A stretch of DNA of 64,000 bases from Cyanobacteria bacterium FACHB-63 (GCA_014695255.1 JACJNX010000040.1:1-64000), one strand, 5' to 3'; numbered from the stretch's first letter, positions 27,729 to 36,951 are shown. The notes: generated from the letters alone by a model not told the origin. Numbers and translations: made by a program.

Positions 27729-28421
27729 CGCCTCTGTCCATTCCACGATCGCTCCATAAGTATCTCCGGTTTGTCCGCCCAATTTCCAATTGAACCAAGC
27801 CCCGACTAGCACTGCGATCGCACCTCCTGCAATCATCCACGGACACACCACCCAACTGAGCGCGACCAACATCACGAGCGTCGGAACCGCTTCCCAAAGC
27901 GATCGAATTGCCTCTTTATGAAACGCCCCTTTTCCAGTTGGCTTAAGATACGGATATCGAGCGATCGCCACCAGTTGTCCCCAGCGTCCCCAGCCTGCCA
28001 CCCCCGCCAAAAGCCACACCCGATCCTGTCCTAAATCGCTGAGCGCGATCGTTTTGAGCAACAGCAAAATTACAGCCGTCATTGCCCCAAATGCCCCGGT
28101 TGCGCTATCTGCCATCACTTCTAAACGTCGCTCTGGACTCATCACCGCCAATCCATCGGCTGTATCCATTGCCCCATCGAGATGCAAGCCGCCCGTAATT
28201 GCTACCCAAACCGCCACCGCGATCGCACTTCGAGTTAAGATCGGAACACCGAGCCAAGCTAAACCCCAATCCAAAGCGCCTACGATCAAACCCACAATTA
28301 AGCCCATGATCGGCGCAAATCGAGCAATCCCCCGAAAGTCTAAATTTGCAGACGTGGGAAGCGGCAAACAGGTGTAAAACGTAAGCGCGGCAAGGCATTG
28401 ATTCAGGGCTTGGATAATCAT
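27699..28421 (-). CDS. cobS: Adenosylcobinamide-GDP ribazoletransferase (cobalamin synthase)
   Basis: A 240-aa polytopic membrane protein. It has the CobS motif [14 protein letters not shown] with acidic Mg2+ ligands, and further motifs DSATGAFG and [10 protein letters not shown]. It joins adenosylcobinamide-GDP to alpha-ribazole in the last part of cobalamin synthesis. No cobalamin riboswitch was recognised upstream. Its end overlaps the channel gene by 30 bases on the opposite strand. Confidence 0.93.
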   Translation of the reverse strand: MIIQALNQCLAALTFYTCLPLPTSANLDFRGIARFAPIMGLIVGLIVGALDWGLAWLGVPILTRSAIAVAVWVAITGGLHLDGAMDTADGLAVMSPERRLEVMADSATGAFGAMTAVILLLLKTIALSDLGQDRVWLLAGVAGWGRWGQLVAIARYPYLKPTGKGAFHKEAIRSLWEAVPTLVMLVALSWVVCPWMIAGGAIAVLVGAWFNWKLGGQTGDTYGAIVEWTEALLLCLLTAV

Positions 28422-28581
28422 TGTTTCCGATCAATTCACATAACGTAAACTTCTAATACCTTTAGTCAGGATCGCAATCCTGATTTGCAGCCATAATTGC
28501 GATAGGAAGCATCTAACTTGAGTCAGAACTTGAGCTAGGCTTGGTCTTAACTTCCGTCTACCCTTTGACTTTGCTTGTGTC

Positions 28582-29037
28582 ATGAGCCACGATTCATTTT
28601 CTCGCAATGCTCGAATTCCTGCCCCCTGCATTATTGACGATGGTATGGTCATCGACAAGCAAGACATGCAGCGCGTCTTAACCGATTTGAGCCGGGTTCG
28701 CTATATCCACACGCACGATGGCAGAACAACGAGCGAAGGAGAAGGCTGCATTCTTGAGGTGTTTGCTGATCCTCATCGAGCGACAATGGTGGCAAACCAG
28801 ACGCTTTATCTCAATGTCTACAGCTTTGATTACATTCAACTGAGCAAAACCGCAGACGGTTCGCAGTTTGATCTAATTCAGGACGATCGCCGCTTGCGCC
28901 TGATTCCCCTTACTAATCCAATGCAGAATCAAGTCGATCGGGGCATTAATGCGGCAGAGCTTGAGGCGATGGTGGCTGAAGTATTGTCCGCTAGTTTGGA
29001 TGTGCAGATTGACGACGAAGAAAATTTCTCGCTTTAG
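28582..29037 (+). CDS. Conserved hypothetical protein, 151 aa
   Basis: I do not recognise a named family. The protein is acidic and soluble, with a beta-rich middle part (CILEVFADP, QTLYLNVYSFDYIQL) and an acidic C-terminal helix ending DVQIDDEENFSL. The start ATG at 28582 follows a 160-bp gap from cobS on the other strand. Composition and codon use are normal for this genome, and the reverse frames are poor. It precedes the metal-binding lipoprotein gene by 63 bases and may share its transcript. Confidence 0.65.
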   Translation: MSHDSFSRNARIPAPCIIDDGMVIDKQDMQRVLTDLSRVRYIHTHDGRTTSEGEGCILEVFADPHRATMVANQTLYLNVYSFDYIQLSKTADGSQFDLIQDDRRLRLIPLTNPMQNQVDRGINAAELEAMVAEVLSASLDVQIDDEENFSL

Positions 29038-29100
29038 AGCGATCGATTGCTGAACGCTTCACGCTAAATTGGTTCCCGTCAGAGAAATCGGTGAGGAGCC

Positions 29101-30051
29101 ATGAGACAGGGGTTGAATCGGCGGCAGTTTGGGCAATTCATTGCTGGAGGTGCGATCGCGCTTTGGCTGCATGGCTGCGGACAACAAGAGCAATCGACGA
29201 ATCAGAAGCCGCAGGTGGTTTCGACCAGTACGATTTTGACGGATTTAGCCTCGACGATCGCAAGGGATTCGGTGCAGGTAATTGGCATTCTCAAGCCGGG
29301 AGCCGATCCACATACCTACGAACCTGTTCCGGCGGATACGGTCGCAATGGAAAAGGCGAATTTGATTTTGTATAACGGCTACAACTTAGAGCCCGGGTTG
29401 ATTCGCTTGATGAAGGCAGCCGGAGTGAATGCGCGTCAGGTTGCTGTAGGAGAAGTGATTACGCCGCTTCAGCTTGAAAAAGAGGGGCAAAAGGTTCCTG
29501 ATCCGCACGTTTGGGGAAATGTGCAAAATGTGGCAAAAATGACGATCGCGGTTCGGGATGCACTGATTCAACTGGTGCCGAACGATCGCGAGAAGATGAC
29601 GCAAGATGCCGATCGTCTAATTGCCGAGTTGAATCGCCTGGATAACTGGATTAAGCAGCAGGTTCAAACGATTCCTGCCGCGAATCGTCTCCTTGTCACG
29701 ACGCATGATGCGTTTCAGTATTACGGCAAGGCGTATCAATTGGCAATTATCGGGACGCTGATTGGAATTAGCACGGAGGAGCAGCCGAGCGCTCAGACGG
29801 TGCAGCGATTGGTGCAGTCGATTAAGGCGGCACGGGTTCCGGCGATTTTTGCAGAAACAACGATTAATCCAGCGTTGATTCAAACGGTGGCGCAAGAGGC
29901 GGGGGTGAAGTTAGCGCCTCAGCAGTTGTACTCGGATTCGATCGGTGCGCCGGGAAGTAGTGGGGAGACGTACATTAAGATGATGGCAGCGAATACAACG
30001 ACGATCGTTCAGGCGCTTGGTGGCAGGGTGACTCCGTTTGAGGCGGGATGA
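29101..30051 (+). CDS. Metal ABC transporter substrate-binding lipoprotein (MntC/ZnuA type)
   Basis: A 316-aa cluster A-I binding protein. The metal ligands are visible: His in DPHTYEP, His in DPHVWGN, Glu in FAETTINP and Asp in LYSDSIG, the set found in Mn-binding MntC. A lipobox LHGC places Cys26 as the lipid anchor. The signal begins NRRQFGQF, so Tat export is possible. The GGTGAGGAG sequence before ATG is a good ribosome site. No ATPase or permease gene is adjacent, so it is an isolated binding protein. Confidence 0.88.
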   Translation: MRQGLNRRQFGQFIAGGAIALWLHGCGQQEQSTNQKPQVVSTSTILTDLASTIARDSVQVIGILKPGADPHTYEPVPADTVAMEKANLILYNGYNLEPGLIRLMKAAGVNARQVAVGEVITPLQLEKEGQKVPDPHVWGNVQNVAKMTIAVRDALIQLVPNDREKMTQDADRLIAELNRLDNWIKQQVQTIPAANRLLVTTHDAFQYYGKAYQLAIIGTLIGISTEEQPSAQTVQRLVQSIKAARVPAIFAETTINPALIQTVAQEAGVKLAPQQLYSDSIGAPGSSGETYIKMMAANTTTIVQALGGRVTPFEAG

Positions 30052-30107
30052 GATGTCAAAATAATCGCGCTATTTTTGGGTGCTTGCTATAACTTGCAGA
30101 GGCTTAA

Positions 30108-30123
30108 GTCCCGACAACGGGAC
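30108..30123. repeat. Short hairpin GTCCCG-ACAA-CGGGAC
   Basis: A perfect 6-bp (7 with flanking A/T) stem and 4-nt loop, 56 bases after the metal-binding protein stop. It lacks a T-run. It sits at the edge of a 34-codon open stretch ending at 30212 that looks like a possible gene remnant. Confidence 0.45.
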
Positions 30124-30208
30124 TGGAACGCACAGCGATTGAAGAAAGGCAATTCTCACAAATTAAAAAGATGTTGACGCAACGCCTAGGCGGACGAAAG
30201 TATCAACC

Positions 30209-30688
30209 TTAAAACGATCGCAGCACATCTCGCACAACCTGACGCATCAACTCAAACGGTTGACCTCCAGGCGGCAGCAATCGCTCAGTTGAGAACACAT
30301 AATAAACCTCACCCGCATCACTCACCTCAAAATTCGCATCATACTCCCGCGCCCACACATCTAGATGCCGCTGTGCAATCTGAGGCTCCAACTGCGTCGC
30401 CCGCGAAAACTCAAGCACCGAAATCCGCCCCTGCCGCAAATGCAGCATCTGAAAGAAGCGATCGCGAACCGCCCGACGATGCGCCTTAGAACTCACATAA
30501 AGCAGCAATCCCCCGATCGCACTCGGAGCCAAACCAAAAAACACCAGCAAAATCGATAAAAGCGCCGAAGCCCACGCCGGAGGATGCAGCGCCAAGATTA
30601 ATAAAAACAGCGCGATCGAAACCACACCCCCAGCGCAAAGAAACACACTACCAAACGCCTTACTTGCCACGCTCCAAACCCGATTCAT
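30209..30688 (-). CDS. Hypothetical membrane protein, 159 aa
   Basis: From ATG 30688, which follows an AGGAG ribosome site. There are two TM segments (about residues 13-34 and 38-63), then a basic linker. A cytoplasmic domain of about 80 residues with a helix-turn-helix-like helical pattern (GRISVLEFSRATQLEPQIAQRHL) and a beta hairpin EVYYVFS follows. A DNA- or protein-binding function is possible, but I do not recognise a family. Upstream residues of the longer frame are not supported. Confidence 0.68.
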   Translation of the reverse strand: MNRVWSVASKAFGSVFLCAGGVVSIALFLLILALHPPAWASALLSILLVFFGLAPSAIGGLLLYVSSKAHRRAVRDRFFQMLHLRQGRISVLEFSRATQLEPQIAQRHLDVWAREYDANFEVSDAGEVYYVFSTERLLPPGGQPFELMRQVVRDVLRSF

Positions 30689-30843
30689 ACGGTGTCTCCT
30701 TCCCATCGCGTTATTCCTAGACTAACCTGTTTTCCTACGATCGCTTGGACGGTTATCCGAAACTTTCAATCGATGCAAACGAGTCCTCTTCCACCCCAGA
30801 GTAGATAGCTGAAACCATCGCGTTTACGCTACTTTAGGAGACA

Positions 30844-32529
30844 GTGCCCCGCCTTCACCCTATCCGGATTTCTTTCATGTTTTCTAGACTTGTCCAAACC
30901 AGTTCACGTCAAGGTGAAATCGTAGAAGTTGTCTTACGAAACGGGTGGGACTACATGCGGCGACTGCTCACGGGAGGCAAAGTCGATGAACCCAAACTGC
31001 CACCGCCCGCTGTACTTCGCAACATTCTGGTCGATTTAGGCCCCGTTTACGTCAAACTCGGACAACTCCTCAGCACCCGTCCCGATCTCCTGCCCGCCGA
31101 ATACATCGATGCCCTTTCCACGCTACAAGCCGAAGTGCCCCCGATCGACTGGGCAGAAGTCGAAGTCATGTTGCGAAAGCAGTTTAGCCAGCCGCTCGAA
31201 GAAATCTTCGCCTCAATTAATTACAAACCCGTCGCTGCCGGATCGATCGCTCAAACTCATCGCGCCGTTCTCAAAGATGGTCGTCCTGTTGCGCTGAAAG
31301 TCCAGCGTCCCGGACTCAGTGTGGTAGTCGAGCAAGATATCTCCCTGATTCGCTTCATCGCCCGATTGGTTGCTCAAACTGAATTTGGTCAGTATTACGA
31401 TATCGTCTCGATCGCAGAAGAGTTTGCCGAAGCGCTCAGATATGAACTTGATTTCACCCAAGAAGCTCGATATACCGATCAACTGCGGCACAACTTAAGC
31501 AATACGCGCTGGTTTGACTCTAAGCGGTTAGTCGTGCCGCAAATCTACTGGGAATACACCACCGATAAGCTGATTGCAATGGAATGGCTCGATGGAGTCG
31601 CAATCCTATCTGCGCTTCCACCGATCGGCTTTGATGGCACCACGGACTTGCAGGAGCGAGAAGAGATCTCCACGCTATTGCTCAGAGCCTTCTTTCAGCA
31701 GATCTGTTTAGATGGCTTCTTCCACGCTGATCCGCATCCTGGTAATGTTTTCTATCTCAATGATGGACGGGTCGCACTGCTCGACTGTGGAATGGTTGGG
31801 CGGCTTGATCCTCGCACTCAGCAATTGATTCTGGAATTAGTATTAGCGATCGTTAATCTGGATGCTCAGCGCTGCACTCAGTTAGTCTTACAGCTTGCGC
31901 CCCCCGTTCAGCCGATCAATCGCATTAAGCTCGAAACTGAATTCGATCGCCTATTGCGGCGCTACTATAGCTTGAACATTTCTCAAGTGAACTTCAGCAA
32001 GCTTGTCTATGAAGTGCTGCAAATTGTTCGAGATAACAAAGTGCGGGTTCCTGGAAACTTAGGACTTTGTGCAAAAGCAATCGCCAATCTAGAAGGCATT
32101 GCTCGATCGCTTGATCCAAACTTCAACATTCCGAACAAAATTCGCCCGATGATGACCGAAGTATTTCAGCGTCAGATTGTGGGTGAAGCGCCTTTAATTG
32201 CTTTATTGCGAACCGCCCTCGACGTGAAGAATCTCTCACTCCAGTCTCCGCGTCAAGTCGAACTCTTGCTCGATCGCGTGACTTCAGAAACTTTGCAGTG
32301 GAATCTTTCCATTCGAGAAGCAGAACCACTCCGACGCACGATCGATGCTTCTGCAAATCGGATGTCCTTTAGTATTGTGGTCGGATCATTGATTATGGGT
32401 GCAGCAATCATTTCTTCCAACACACAATTGAGTCAGGTGACTTGGGTGAGCGATGTTCTGTTTGCAGCAGCGAGCTTCCTGGGGCTGTGGTTGATTTTGA
32501 GCATTCTGCGCTCGGGAGCCCTCCGTTAG
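30844..32529 (+). CDS. ABC1/UbiB-family atypical protein kinase
   Basis: A 561-aa protein from GTG 30844 (AGGAG three bases before), or 550 aa from ATG 30877. The kinase-like core has the KxGQ motif VKLGQLLSTRPDLLP, the AAGSIAQTHRA loop, ALKVQRPG (Lys), and HADPHPGNVF (catalytic loop). Two hydrophobic segments are at the C-terminus. Members act in quinone or lipid metabolism; in cyanobacteria they are multi-copy and linked to plastoquinone/tocopherol storage. The specific substrate is unknown. Confidence 0.92.
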   Translation: MPRLHPIRISFMFSRLVQTSSRQGEIVEVVLRNGWDYMRRLLTGGKVDEPKLPPPAVLRNILVDLGPVYVKLGQLLSTRPDLLPAEYIDALSTLQAEVPPIDWAEVEVMLRKQFSQPLEEIFASINYKPVAAGSIAQTHRAVLKDGRPVALKVQRPGLSVVVEQDISLIRFIARLVAQTEFGQYYDIVSIAEEFAEALRYELDFTQEARYTDQLRHNLSNTRWFDSKRLVVPQIYWEYTTDKLIAMEWLDGVAILSALPPIGFDGTTDLQEREEISTLLLRAFFQQICLDGFFHADPHPGNVFYLNDGRVALLDCGMVGRLDPRTQQLILELVLAIVNLDAQRCTQLVLQLAPPVQPINRIKLETEFDRLLRRYYSLNISQVNFSKLVYEVLQIVRDNKVRVPGNLGLCAKAIANLEGIARSLDPNFNIPNKIRPMMTEVFQRQIVGEAPLIALLRTALDVKNLSLQSPRQVELLLDRVTSETLQWNLSIREAEPLRRTIDASANRMSFSIVVGSLIMGAAIISSNTQLSQVTWVSDVLFAAASFLGLWLILSILRSGALR

Positions 32530-32644
32530 CAGCAGAATGCGTTTGAGTCGCATTCAACCCGCAACCTAAGATTGCACCATTAAACACGATCGATCAAAAG
32601 CTCTACACAGATGAGAATCTCACGCTATAATGAGAAAACATCAT

Positions 32645-33031
32645 GGGGCTGTAACGGTTTCGACAGGTTGGCGAACGTTCCGTCGAGATGCAGGTCGAGA
32701 GGGAGTCCACTCTCGTAAATCTAGGCTCAAAACAATAGATGCAAACAACATCGTATCTTTCGCTCGTAAAACTGCACCTGTTGCAGCATAAAACACCTCT
32801 AATTCAGGTTCGAGCGCTTACAGTCTGACACCGTTAAAGGCAGTAAGCAAACCCCAACGGTTGCTCTAAATCTTCACCTCTGGTTGGCGATTTAGCTAAG
32901 ATAATACCAGAGCATCCCATTATCCGGGACAAAGGATAGTTCCCGCTTCGAGGATTAGAGAAGCTAAACCTGTGAACGATTGACAGAGCAAATACCCAGT
33001 TTGGACACGGGTTCGACTCCCGTCAGCTCCA
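32645..33031 (+). ncRNA. ssrA: Transfer-messenger RNA (tmRNA)
   Basis: The 387-nt gene starts GGGGCTGTAACGGTTTCGAC and ends GGTTCGACTCCCGTCAGCTCCA, with a tRNA-like acceptor stem (7 pairs including one G-U). CCA is not encoded. The tag reading frame begins at GCA 32741 and encodes ANNIVSFARKTAPVAA, then TAA at 32789-32791. It rescues stalled ribosomes and tags the product for degradation. Confidence 0.96.
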
Positions 33032-33063
33032 CTTTAGAAAACTGCGCCATACGTTTTGGCTGT

Positions 33064-33858
33064 TTATAAGGGTTTAAACAAGCTGCTAGGATCTAGCCTT
33101 ACTTGAAACTCAGAGAACGTCGCAAACGTACCGATCGCACTGACCCACCTCAAATAATTTTCTAAGCGATCGAGCATTTCCTGCCCCGATCGCGTTTTAA
33201 TGTATCCCGGTAATTGATATCCTCGAATATTCGTAAATTCCCAGGGATGAAAATATAAATTGATGTAAGAATCCCAATTCAATGTCATTCGAGAAGCGAG
33301 CTTGTAAAGCGGTAAAGGAAGATTCTTAAAGCTCAACCAGAACAACGGAAATCGAATGAACGGTGTCACCGAAACTGGAATATTTAATAAACGATCGGAA
33401 TGATAGGGAATTCGAGGTTTAGAAAGATTGTTGTAGCGACCCGGTAGATAAGTGGGATTCATTGAGGAGTTATATCGATATCCGGCTTGTTGGATCTCTC
33501 GATCGCTCACAGGTTGAAGCCGCGCCATTCTAAATCCAGCGACTTCTTGATGCGTAATTTCTTCTAGCGTTTGCTTCGATCGGGCTAAATCTTCCACACA
33601 AAACGAAGAATGATAAAACCCATGTGAGGCTATTTCATGCTTTTTTGCAATTTCGAGAATTGTTGAAGGATGGTGAATAGCGAAATTCGCAGTGATGAAA
33701 AACGTTGCTCGAATATTTAAGCGATCGAGCAGTTCCAAAACTTTCCCTAACCCTTCCGCCGAAACTTTGAATTTCACACTTTCCGGTAAAGTTTGACCAT
33801 ATTCCTCTGGTACATCAAACTCCTCCACATCGAAACTCAAAAGAATTAGCTTATCCAT
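33064..33858 (-). CDS. Polysaccharide deacetylase family protein
   Basis: A 264-aa protein from ATG 33858. The NodB-like fold shows the acidic pair in SFDVEEFD, the metal-binding HxxxH in SHGFYHSSF, and the arginine motif GFRMARL. A late histidine motif YFHPWEF is present. This subgroup deacetylates or remodels cell-surface polysaccharides. No signal peptide is seen. It overlaps the end of the GNAT gene by 8 bases, so the two are probably co-transcribed. Confidence 0.85.
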   Translation of the reverse strand: MDKLILLSFDVEEFDVPEEYGQTLPESVKFKVSAEGLGKVLELLDRLNIRATFFITANFAIHHPSTILEIAKKHEIASHGFYHSSFCVEDLARSKQTLEEITHQEVAGFRMARLQPVSDREIQQAGYRYNSSMNPTYLPGRYNNLSKPRIPYHSDRLLNIPVSVTPFIRFPLFWLSFKNLPLPLYKLASRMTLNWDSYINLYFHPWEFTNIRGYQLPGYIKTRSGQEMLDRLENYLRWVSAIGTFATFSEFQVRLDPSSLFKPL

Positions 33859-34372
33859 GCAAAGAGTGAAATTCATTCCTTGAGATAGCGTAATACACAA
33901 CGTCAGTTTTGTAATAGTGCGCGTTCTTCTCAAACGTCATTCCGACTTTTTGCATGACTCGCTGAGATGCAATATTCGCAGGTTGAGCAATGGCGACAAT
34001 TCTCTCTAATCCCATTTTCTCAAAGCCAAATCGCAGACAAGCGATCGATGCCTCTGTCGCCATCCCCCGATTCCAGTACGCTTTATCCAGCGCATATCCT
34101 AACTCGACTTCCGGCGTTCCATCTAGATAAATTAACCCACACCGACCTAGCAATGTTTGACTCGCTTTCTCAATGACGGCCCACATTCCAAACTCCTGAC
34201 ACTTCCATCGTTCAAGCATGGCGGGAAAAGCGGCTTCAAGTTCCGATCGCGTCTTCGTCCCCGACGCAATGAAGCGCATTACTTCAGGATCGCCAAAAAT
34301 TTCCGCCATTCGATCTAAATCTTCATACCTAAACTGCCGTAGCCACAGGTGTTCTGTCTCTAATTCCTGCAT
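33851..34372 (-). CDS. GNAT-family N-acetyltransferase (RimJ/RimL-like)
   Basis: A 173-aa protein from ATG 34372. It has the GNAT pattern: strand TEHLWLRQF, motif EVELGYALDKAYWNRGMATEA (acetyl-CoA pyrophosphate-binding loop), and ANIASQRVMQKVGM near the end. The RimJ/RimL subgroup acetylates protein N-termini or small amines; the substrate here is unknown. It is upstream of, and overlaps, the deacetylase gene. Confidence 0.9.
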   Translation of the reverse strand: MQELETEHLWLRQFRYEDLDRMAEIFGDPEVMRFIASGTKTRSELEAAFPAMLERWKCQEFGMWAVIEKASQTLLGRCGLIYLDGTPEVELGYALDKAYWNRGMATEASIACLRFGFEKMGLERIVAIAQPANIASQRVMQKVGMTFEKNAHYYKTDVVYYAISRNEFHSLHG

Positions 34373-34452
34373 TTGCGATCGCACTCTCCCCTAGCTCACA
34401 TCTCCTAATGCTGGCACAATGATCTGTACTCATTTCACGATGATGAAACATT

Positions 34453-35184
34453 ATGACTACGCTTCAAACTGCTCTCGCTCAGGGTCGCGCTCTCAAAGTC
34501 ATCAGCGGCTTGAACAACTTTGATACCAATAACGTTGCTGCGGTGATTAAAGCTGCCGATCGTGGCGGTGCTACTTTCGTTGATATCGCTGCTGATGCCA
34601 ACCTGATTCGGATGGCAAAACAACTGACCAGCTTACCCGTTTGCGTTTCTGCGATCGAGCCGGAACAATTTGTCATGGCGATCGAGTCTGGCGCAGATTT
34701 GATCGAAATCGGTAACTTCGATAGTTTCTACGCTCAAGGTCGTCGCTTTGAAGCTGAGGAAGTTTTAGCGCTGACTCAGGCAACTCGCGCCCTCCTGCCG
34801 CATGTCATGCTGTCTGTGACTGTGCCTCACATTTTGCCTTTGGATCAGCAAGTTCAACTGGCAGAGGACTTAGTGAAAGCGGGTGCAGACATGATTCAAA
34901 CCGAAGGCGGAACTTCTTCGAGTCCTGCACATTCCGGCACGTTGGGACTGATTGAAAAGGCGGCTCCGACTTTGGCAGCCGCTTACGAAATCTCAAGAGC
35001 GATCGACATTCCGGTTCTCTGTGCATCTGGTTTGTCGAGCGTAACGGCTCCGTTGGCGATCGCCGCTGGTGCTTCGGGCGTTGGAGTGGGAAGCGCCATT
35101 CACAAGCTCGATAGCGAAGTGGCAATGATTGCAGCAGTGAGATCGCTGGTTGAATCCCTCGATCGCGCTTCGGTCAACGTCTAA
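34453..35184 (+). CDS. ycf23: Ycf23/DUF561 family protein
   Basis: A 243-aa predicted TIM-barrel protein, the length of Ycf23, which is encoded in some algal chloroplast genomes. Typical stretches are ALKVISGLNNF, FVDIAADANLI, LPVCVSAIEPE, TEGGTSSSPAHSG and ASGVGVGSAIHKL. The last two look like phosphate-binding barrel loops. No enzyme function is established. A good promoter region is shared with the GNAT gene on the other strand. Confidence 0.9.
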   Translation: MTTLQTALAQGRALKVISGLNNFDTNNVAAVIKAADRGGATFVDIAADANLIRMAKQLTSLPVCVSAIEPEQFVMAIESGADLIEIGNFDSFYAQGRRFEAEEVLALTQATRALLPHVMLSVTVPHILPLDQQVQLAEDLVKAGADMIQTEGGTSSSPAHSGTLGLIEKAAPTLAAAYEISRAIDIPVLCASGLSSVTAPLAIAAGASGVGVGSAIHKLDSEVAMIAAVRSLVESLDRASVNV

Positions 35185-35193
35185 GCGCAAAAA

Positions 35194-35227
35194 CCCGTAA
35201 CGGTCAAAATTACACGACCGTTACGGG
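35194..35227. terminator. Bidirectional terminator between ycf23 and DUF4870 gene
   Basis: A 12-bp perfect stem CCCGTAACGGTC / GACCGTTACGGG with a 10-nt loop. A T-run (TTTTTG) follows on the minus strand, so it is best for the DUF4870 gene, but it also lies just after the ycf23 stop. Confidence 0.82.
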
Positions 35228-35250
35228 CTAATTAACAATTTCAGAAATCT

Positions 35251-35625
35251 CTAGAACAATCGGAAAATGAACGGATAGAGAAACGGCTCATCGGGCTTGG
35301 TGAAACAATGCGCCAGCGCCCAAATCGTTAATCCCCAATGCAGGAGAAAGCCAAATCCAATCACCGGGAAGAACAGCAATCCACCCAATCCGAAGGTTAA
35401 GAACGATAGAATTCCGATCGGAACACCAATCACCACTGCCCAAAACCAGACATTCAGGTGAAAGTTCATTGATTCTTTGGCGTTAGCTTTCACAACTGGA
35501 TCATCCGTCAGCAAATTGATTGCAAAAGGAACGCCGATCGAAAACAAGGTTGTACTAAAGAAAATTGCGCCATGACTTAAGCAGGATAACAATCGGCGCT
35601 TATCGGAGTCGAACGTGGTTTGCAT
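35251..35625 (-). CDS. DUF4870 domain-containing membrane protein
   Basis: A 124-aa protein with the typical DUF4870 pattern: a short N-terminus with a hydrophobic helix (LSCLSHGAIFFSTTLF), KANAKESMNFHLNVW before TM helix 2, and a third helix near the C-terminus ending in a Phe-rich tail. Function unknown. The gene is alone and is followed by a strong terminator. Confidence 0.85.
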   Translation of the reverse strand: MQTTFDSDKRRLLSCLSHGAIFFSTTLFSIGVPFAINLLTDDPVVKANAKESMNFHLNVWFWAVVIGVPIGILSFLTFGLGGLLFFPVIGFGFLLHWGLTIWALAHCFTKPDEPFLYPFIFRLF

Positions 35626-36135
35626 CCTGGATTTCTCCTATAGTGCTTTCTCTTTACAGCATCGATCGTATCGTTCTAACCAATGCCTGTAGTAGTGCAG
35701 TTTACCGTACTTAAAAATCTCGCTGCCTTTTCCTTCAGATAGATTAATAGATTAATTTCGACTTTTTTCACGATCTAAAAAATCAGAAATTTCCGCCAGA
35801 TTTCGCCAGCTACACTCGCGATAGAGGTAGAAATTTAGCAAAAAACTACGCAAGTAAGATACAGAGATTGCTACCAATTTCTAGCATTTACGCTAGAAAT
35901 TGAGCGCGATTTTCAGATTTCATTGAGAGGATGTTTGGAAAGTCTTCGTTCGTTGCCACACCCGCCCTGAAATGGAATTTCGGGCTAGTCGGCGAAAGTC
36001 CATTAGAAATGGACTCAGAACTCGAAACTTGCTTCCAGTCTACTAAAGTAGACTTTCCACGGTTAGCCCGAAATTTCATTTCAGGGCGAGATCGCAACGC
36101 GAGCGAAGAGACTTTCTATAGGTTTCAGACACTCT
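35626..36135. other. Intergenic region with hairpins and MITE-like repeat
   Basis: 510 bases without a credible gene. The left half is AT-rich and carries the promoter of the DUF4870 gene. A perfect 11-bp hairpin is at 35875-35902 (CAATTTCTAGC / GCTAGAAATTG). The right half holds the 124-bp repeat at 35964-36087. A 137-codon plus-strand frame crosses the repeat and is antisense to pgeF; I do not believe it. Confidence 0.6.
35964..36087. repeat. 124-bp MITE-like element with 24-bp terminal inverted repeats
   Basis: The arms 35964-35987 and 36064-36087 are inverted repeats of 24 bp with one mismatch, starting GCCCTGAAATG and ending CGGGCTA. Inside are two further perfect hairpins, GTCCATT-AGA-AATGGAC and AGTCTACT-AA-AGTAGACT. 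The layout of terminal inverted repeats and internal stems resembles non-coding dispersed repeats common in filamentous cyanobacteria. No target-site duplication was identified. Confidence 0.8.
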
Positions 36136-36921
36136 TCAAACTAAATTACGGCTCACAATGCCCGACCATTGAACCTTTTTCAGCTTCTCCCGCCGATACG
36201 AAAAGAAATTGGTTGGATCTTGATAAGTGCAATGAGGCGCGATCGCAATTTGTTCTGCCGTTATTCCCATTTGTTCTAATTGGATTGCAATCACACGGCG
36301 CACATCTAAACGCGATCGTCCTGCGGTTGAGTCTCTTAAAATAGGCGAATTCGGCAAGCTGATTAACTTCTCTACATCTGGACTCGGCTCGATCGTCGCT
36401 CCCACTTCTAACGCCACTTGATGCGAAACTTGGTAAACTTCGCCCGAAATCGCAGGTCCTAAAGCAATGCGTAAATCTTCAAGTCGGCTCCCTTGCGATC
36501 GCAGTTTCTCGATCGCCACAGGCACAATTTTTTGCGCCGTTCCCCGCCAGCCTGCATGAACCGCCGCGACATTCCCCGTTTCCACATCTCCAATCAAAGC
36601 AGGCGTACAATCCGCACTACACGCCCAAACTGCCTGCTGCGATCGCTCCGTCATTAATCCGTCTGCTTGGGAAAAATTCTCGCGAGAGCTTCGCTGCACG
36701 GAGTGTTCGTGCGGATTTTCTAACTCAGAAGGCGATAAAACCACATTGCCATGCACTTGATGAACACGGTAAACCTCAGCAGTCGGGTCAAGCACCTCGG
36801 TTAGTTCAAACGGCGATCGAGGCGAAAACTGCTGCGTAAAAAAGCCGTGCTGCCAAGGTTCCAGAAGGCTGCAAGTGAGATAAGGCAGATCGTTCCAGGT
36901 TTGCCAGTGCCAAGTGTGCAT
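36136..36921 (-). CDS. pgeF: Peptidoglycan editing factor PgeF (YfiH/DUF152, laccase-domain)
   Basis: A 261-aa protein from ATG 36921 (frames from 36951 or 36930 are also possible). The family motifs are HQVHGN, SADCTPALI with a metal Cys, and AVHAGWRGTA with a metal His. APHCTYQ and FFSYRRE near the C-terminus complete the site. YfiH-type proteins have been described as purine nucleoside phosphorylases/laccase-like enzymes and as removing L-Ser misincorporated in peptidoglycan. The repeat at 35964 lies just beyond its stop. Confidence 0.9.
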   Translation of the reverse strand: MHTWHWQTWNDLPYLTCSLLEPWQHGFFTQQFSPRSPFELTEVLDPTAEVYRVHQVHGNVVLSPSELENPHEHSVQRSSRENFSQADGLMTERSQQAVWACSADCTPALIGDVETGNVAAVHAGWRGTAQKIVPVAIEKLRSQGSRLEDLRIALGPAISGEVYQVSHQVALEVGATIEPSPDVEKLISLPNSPILRDSTAGRSRLDVRRVIAIQLEQMGITAEQIAIAPHCTYQDPTNFFSYRREKLKKVQWSGIVSRNLV

Positions 36922-36951
36922 GAGGGACATCCGCGAAATTCTGCTGTCCAT

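Noticed and set aside
35931-36344. 137-codon plus-strand frame over the MITE-like repeat
   Set aside because: It crosses the inverted repeat and runs antisense through pgeF; the translation has no domain-like pattern.
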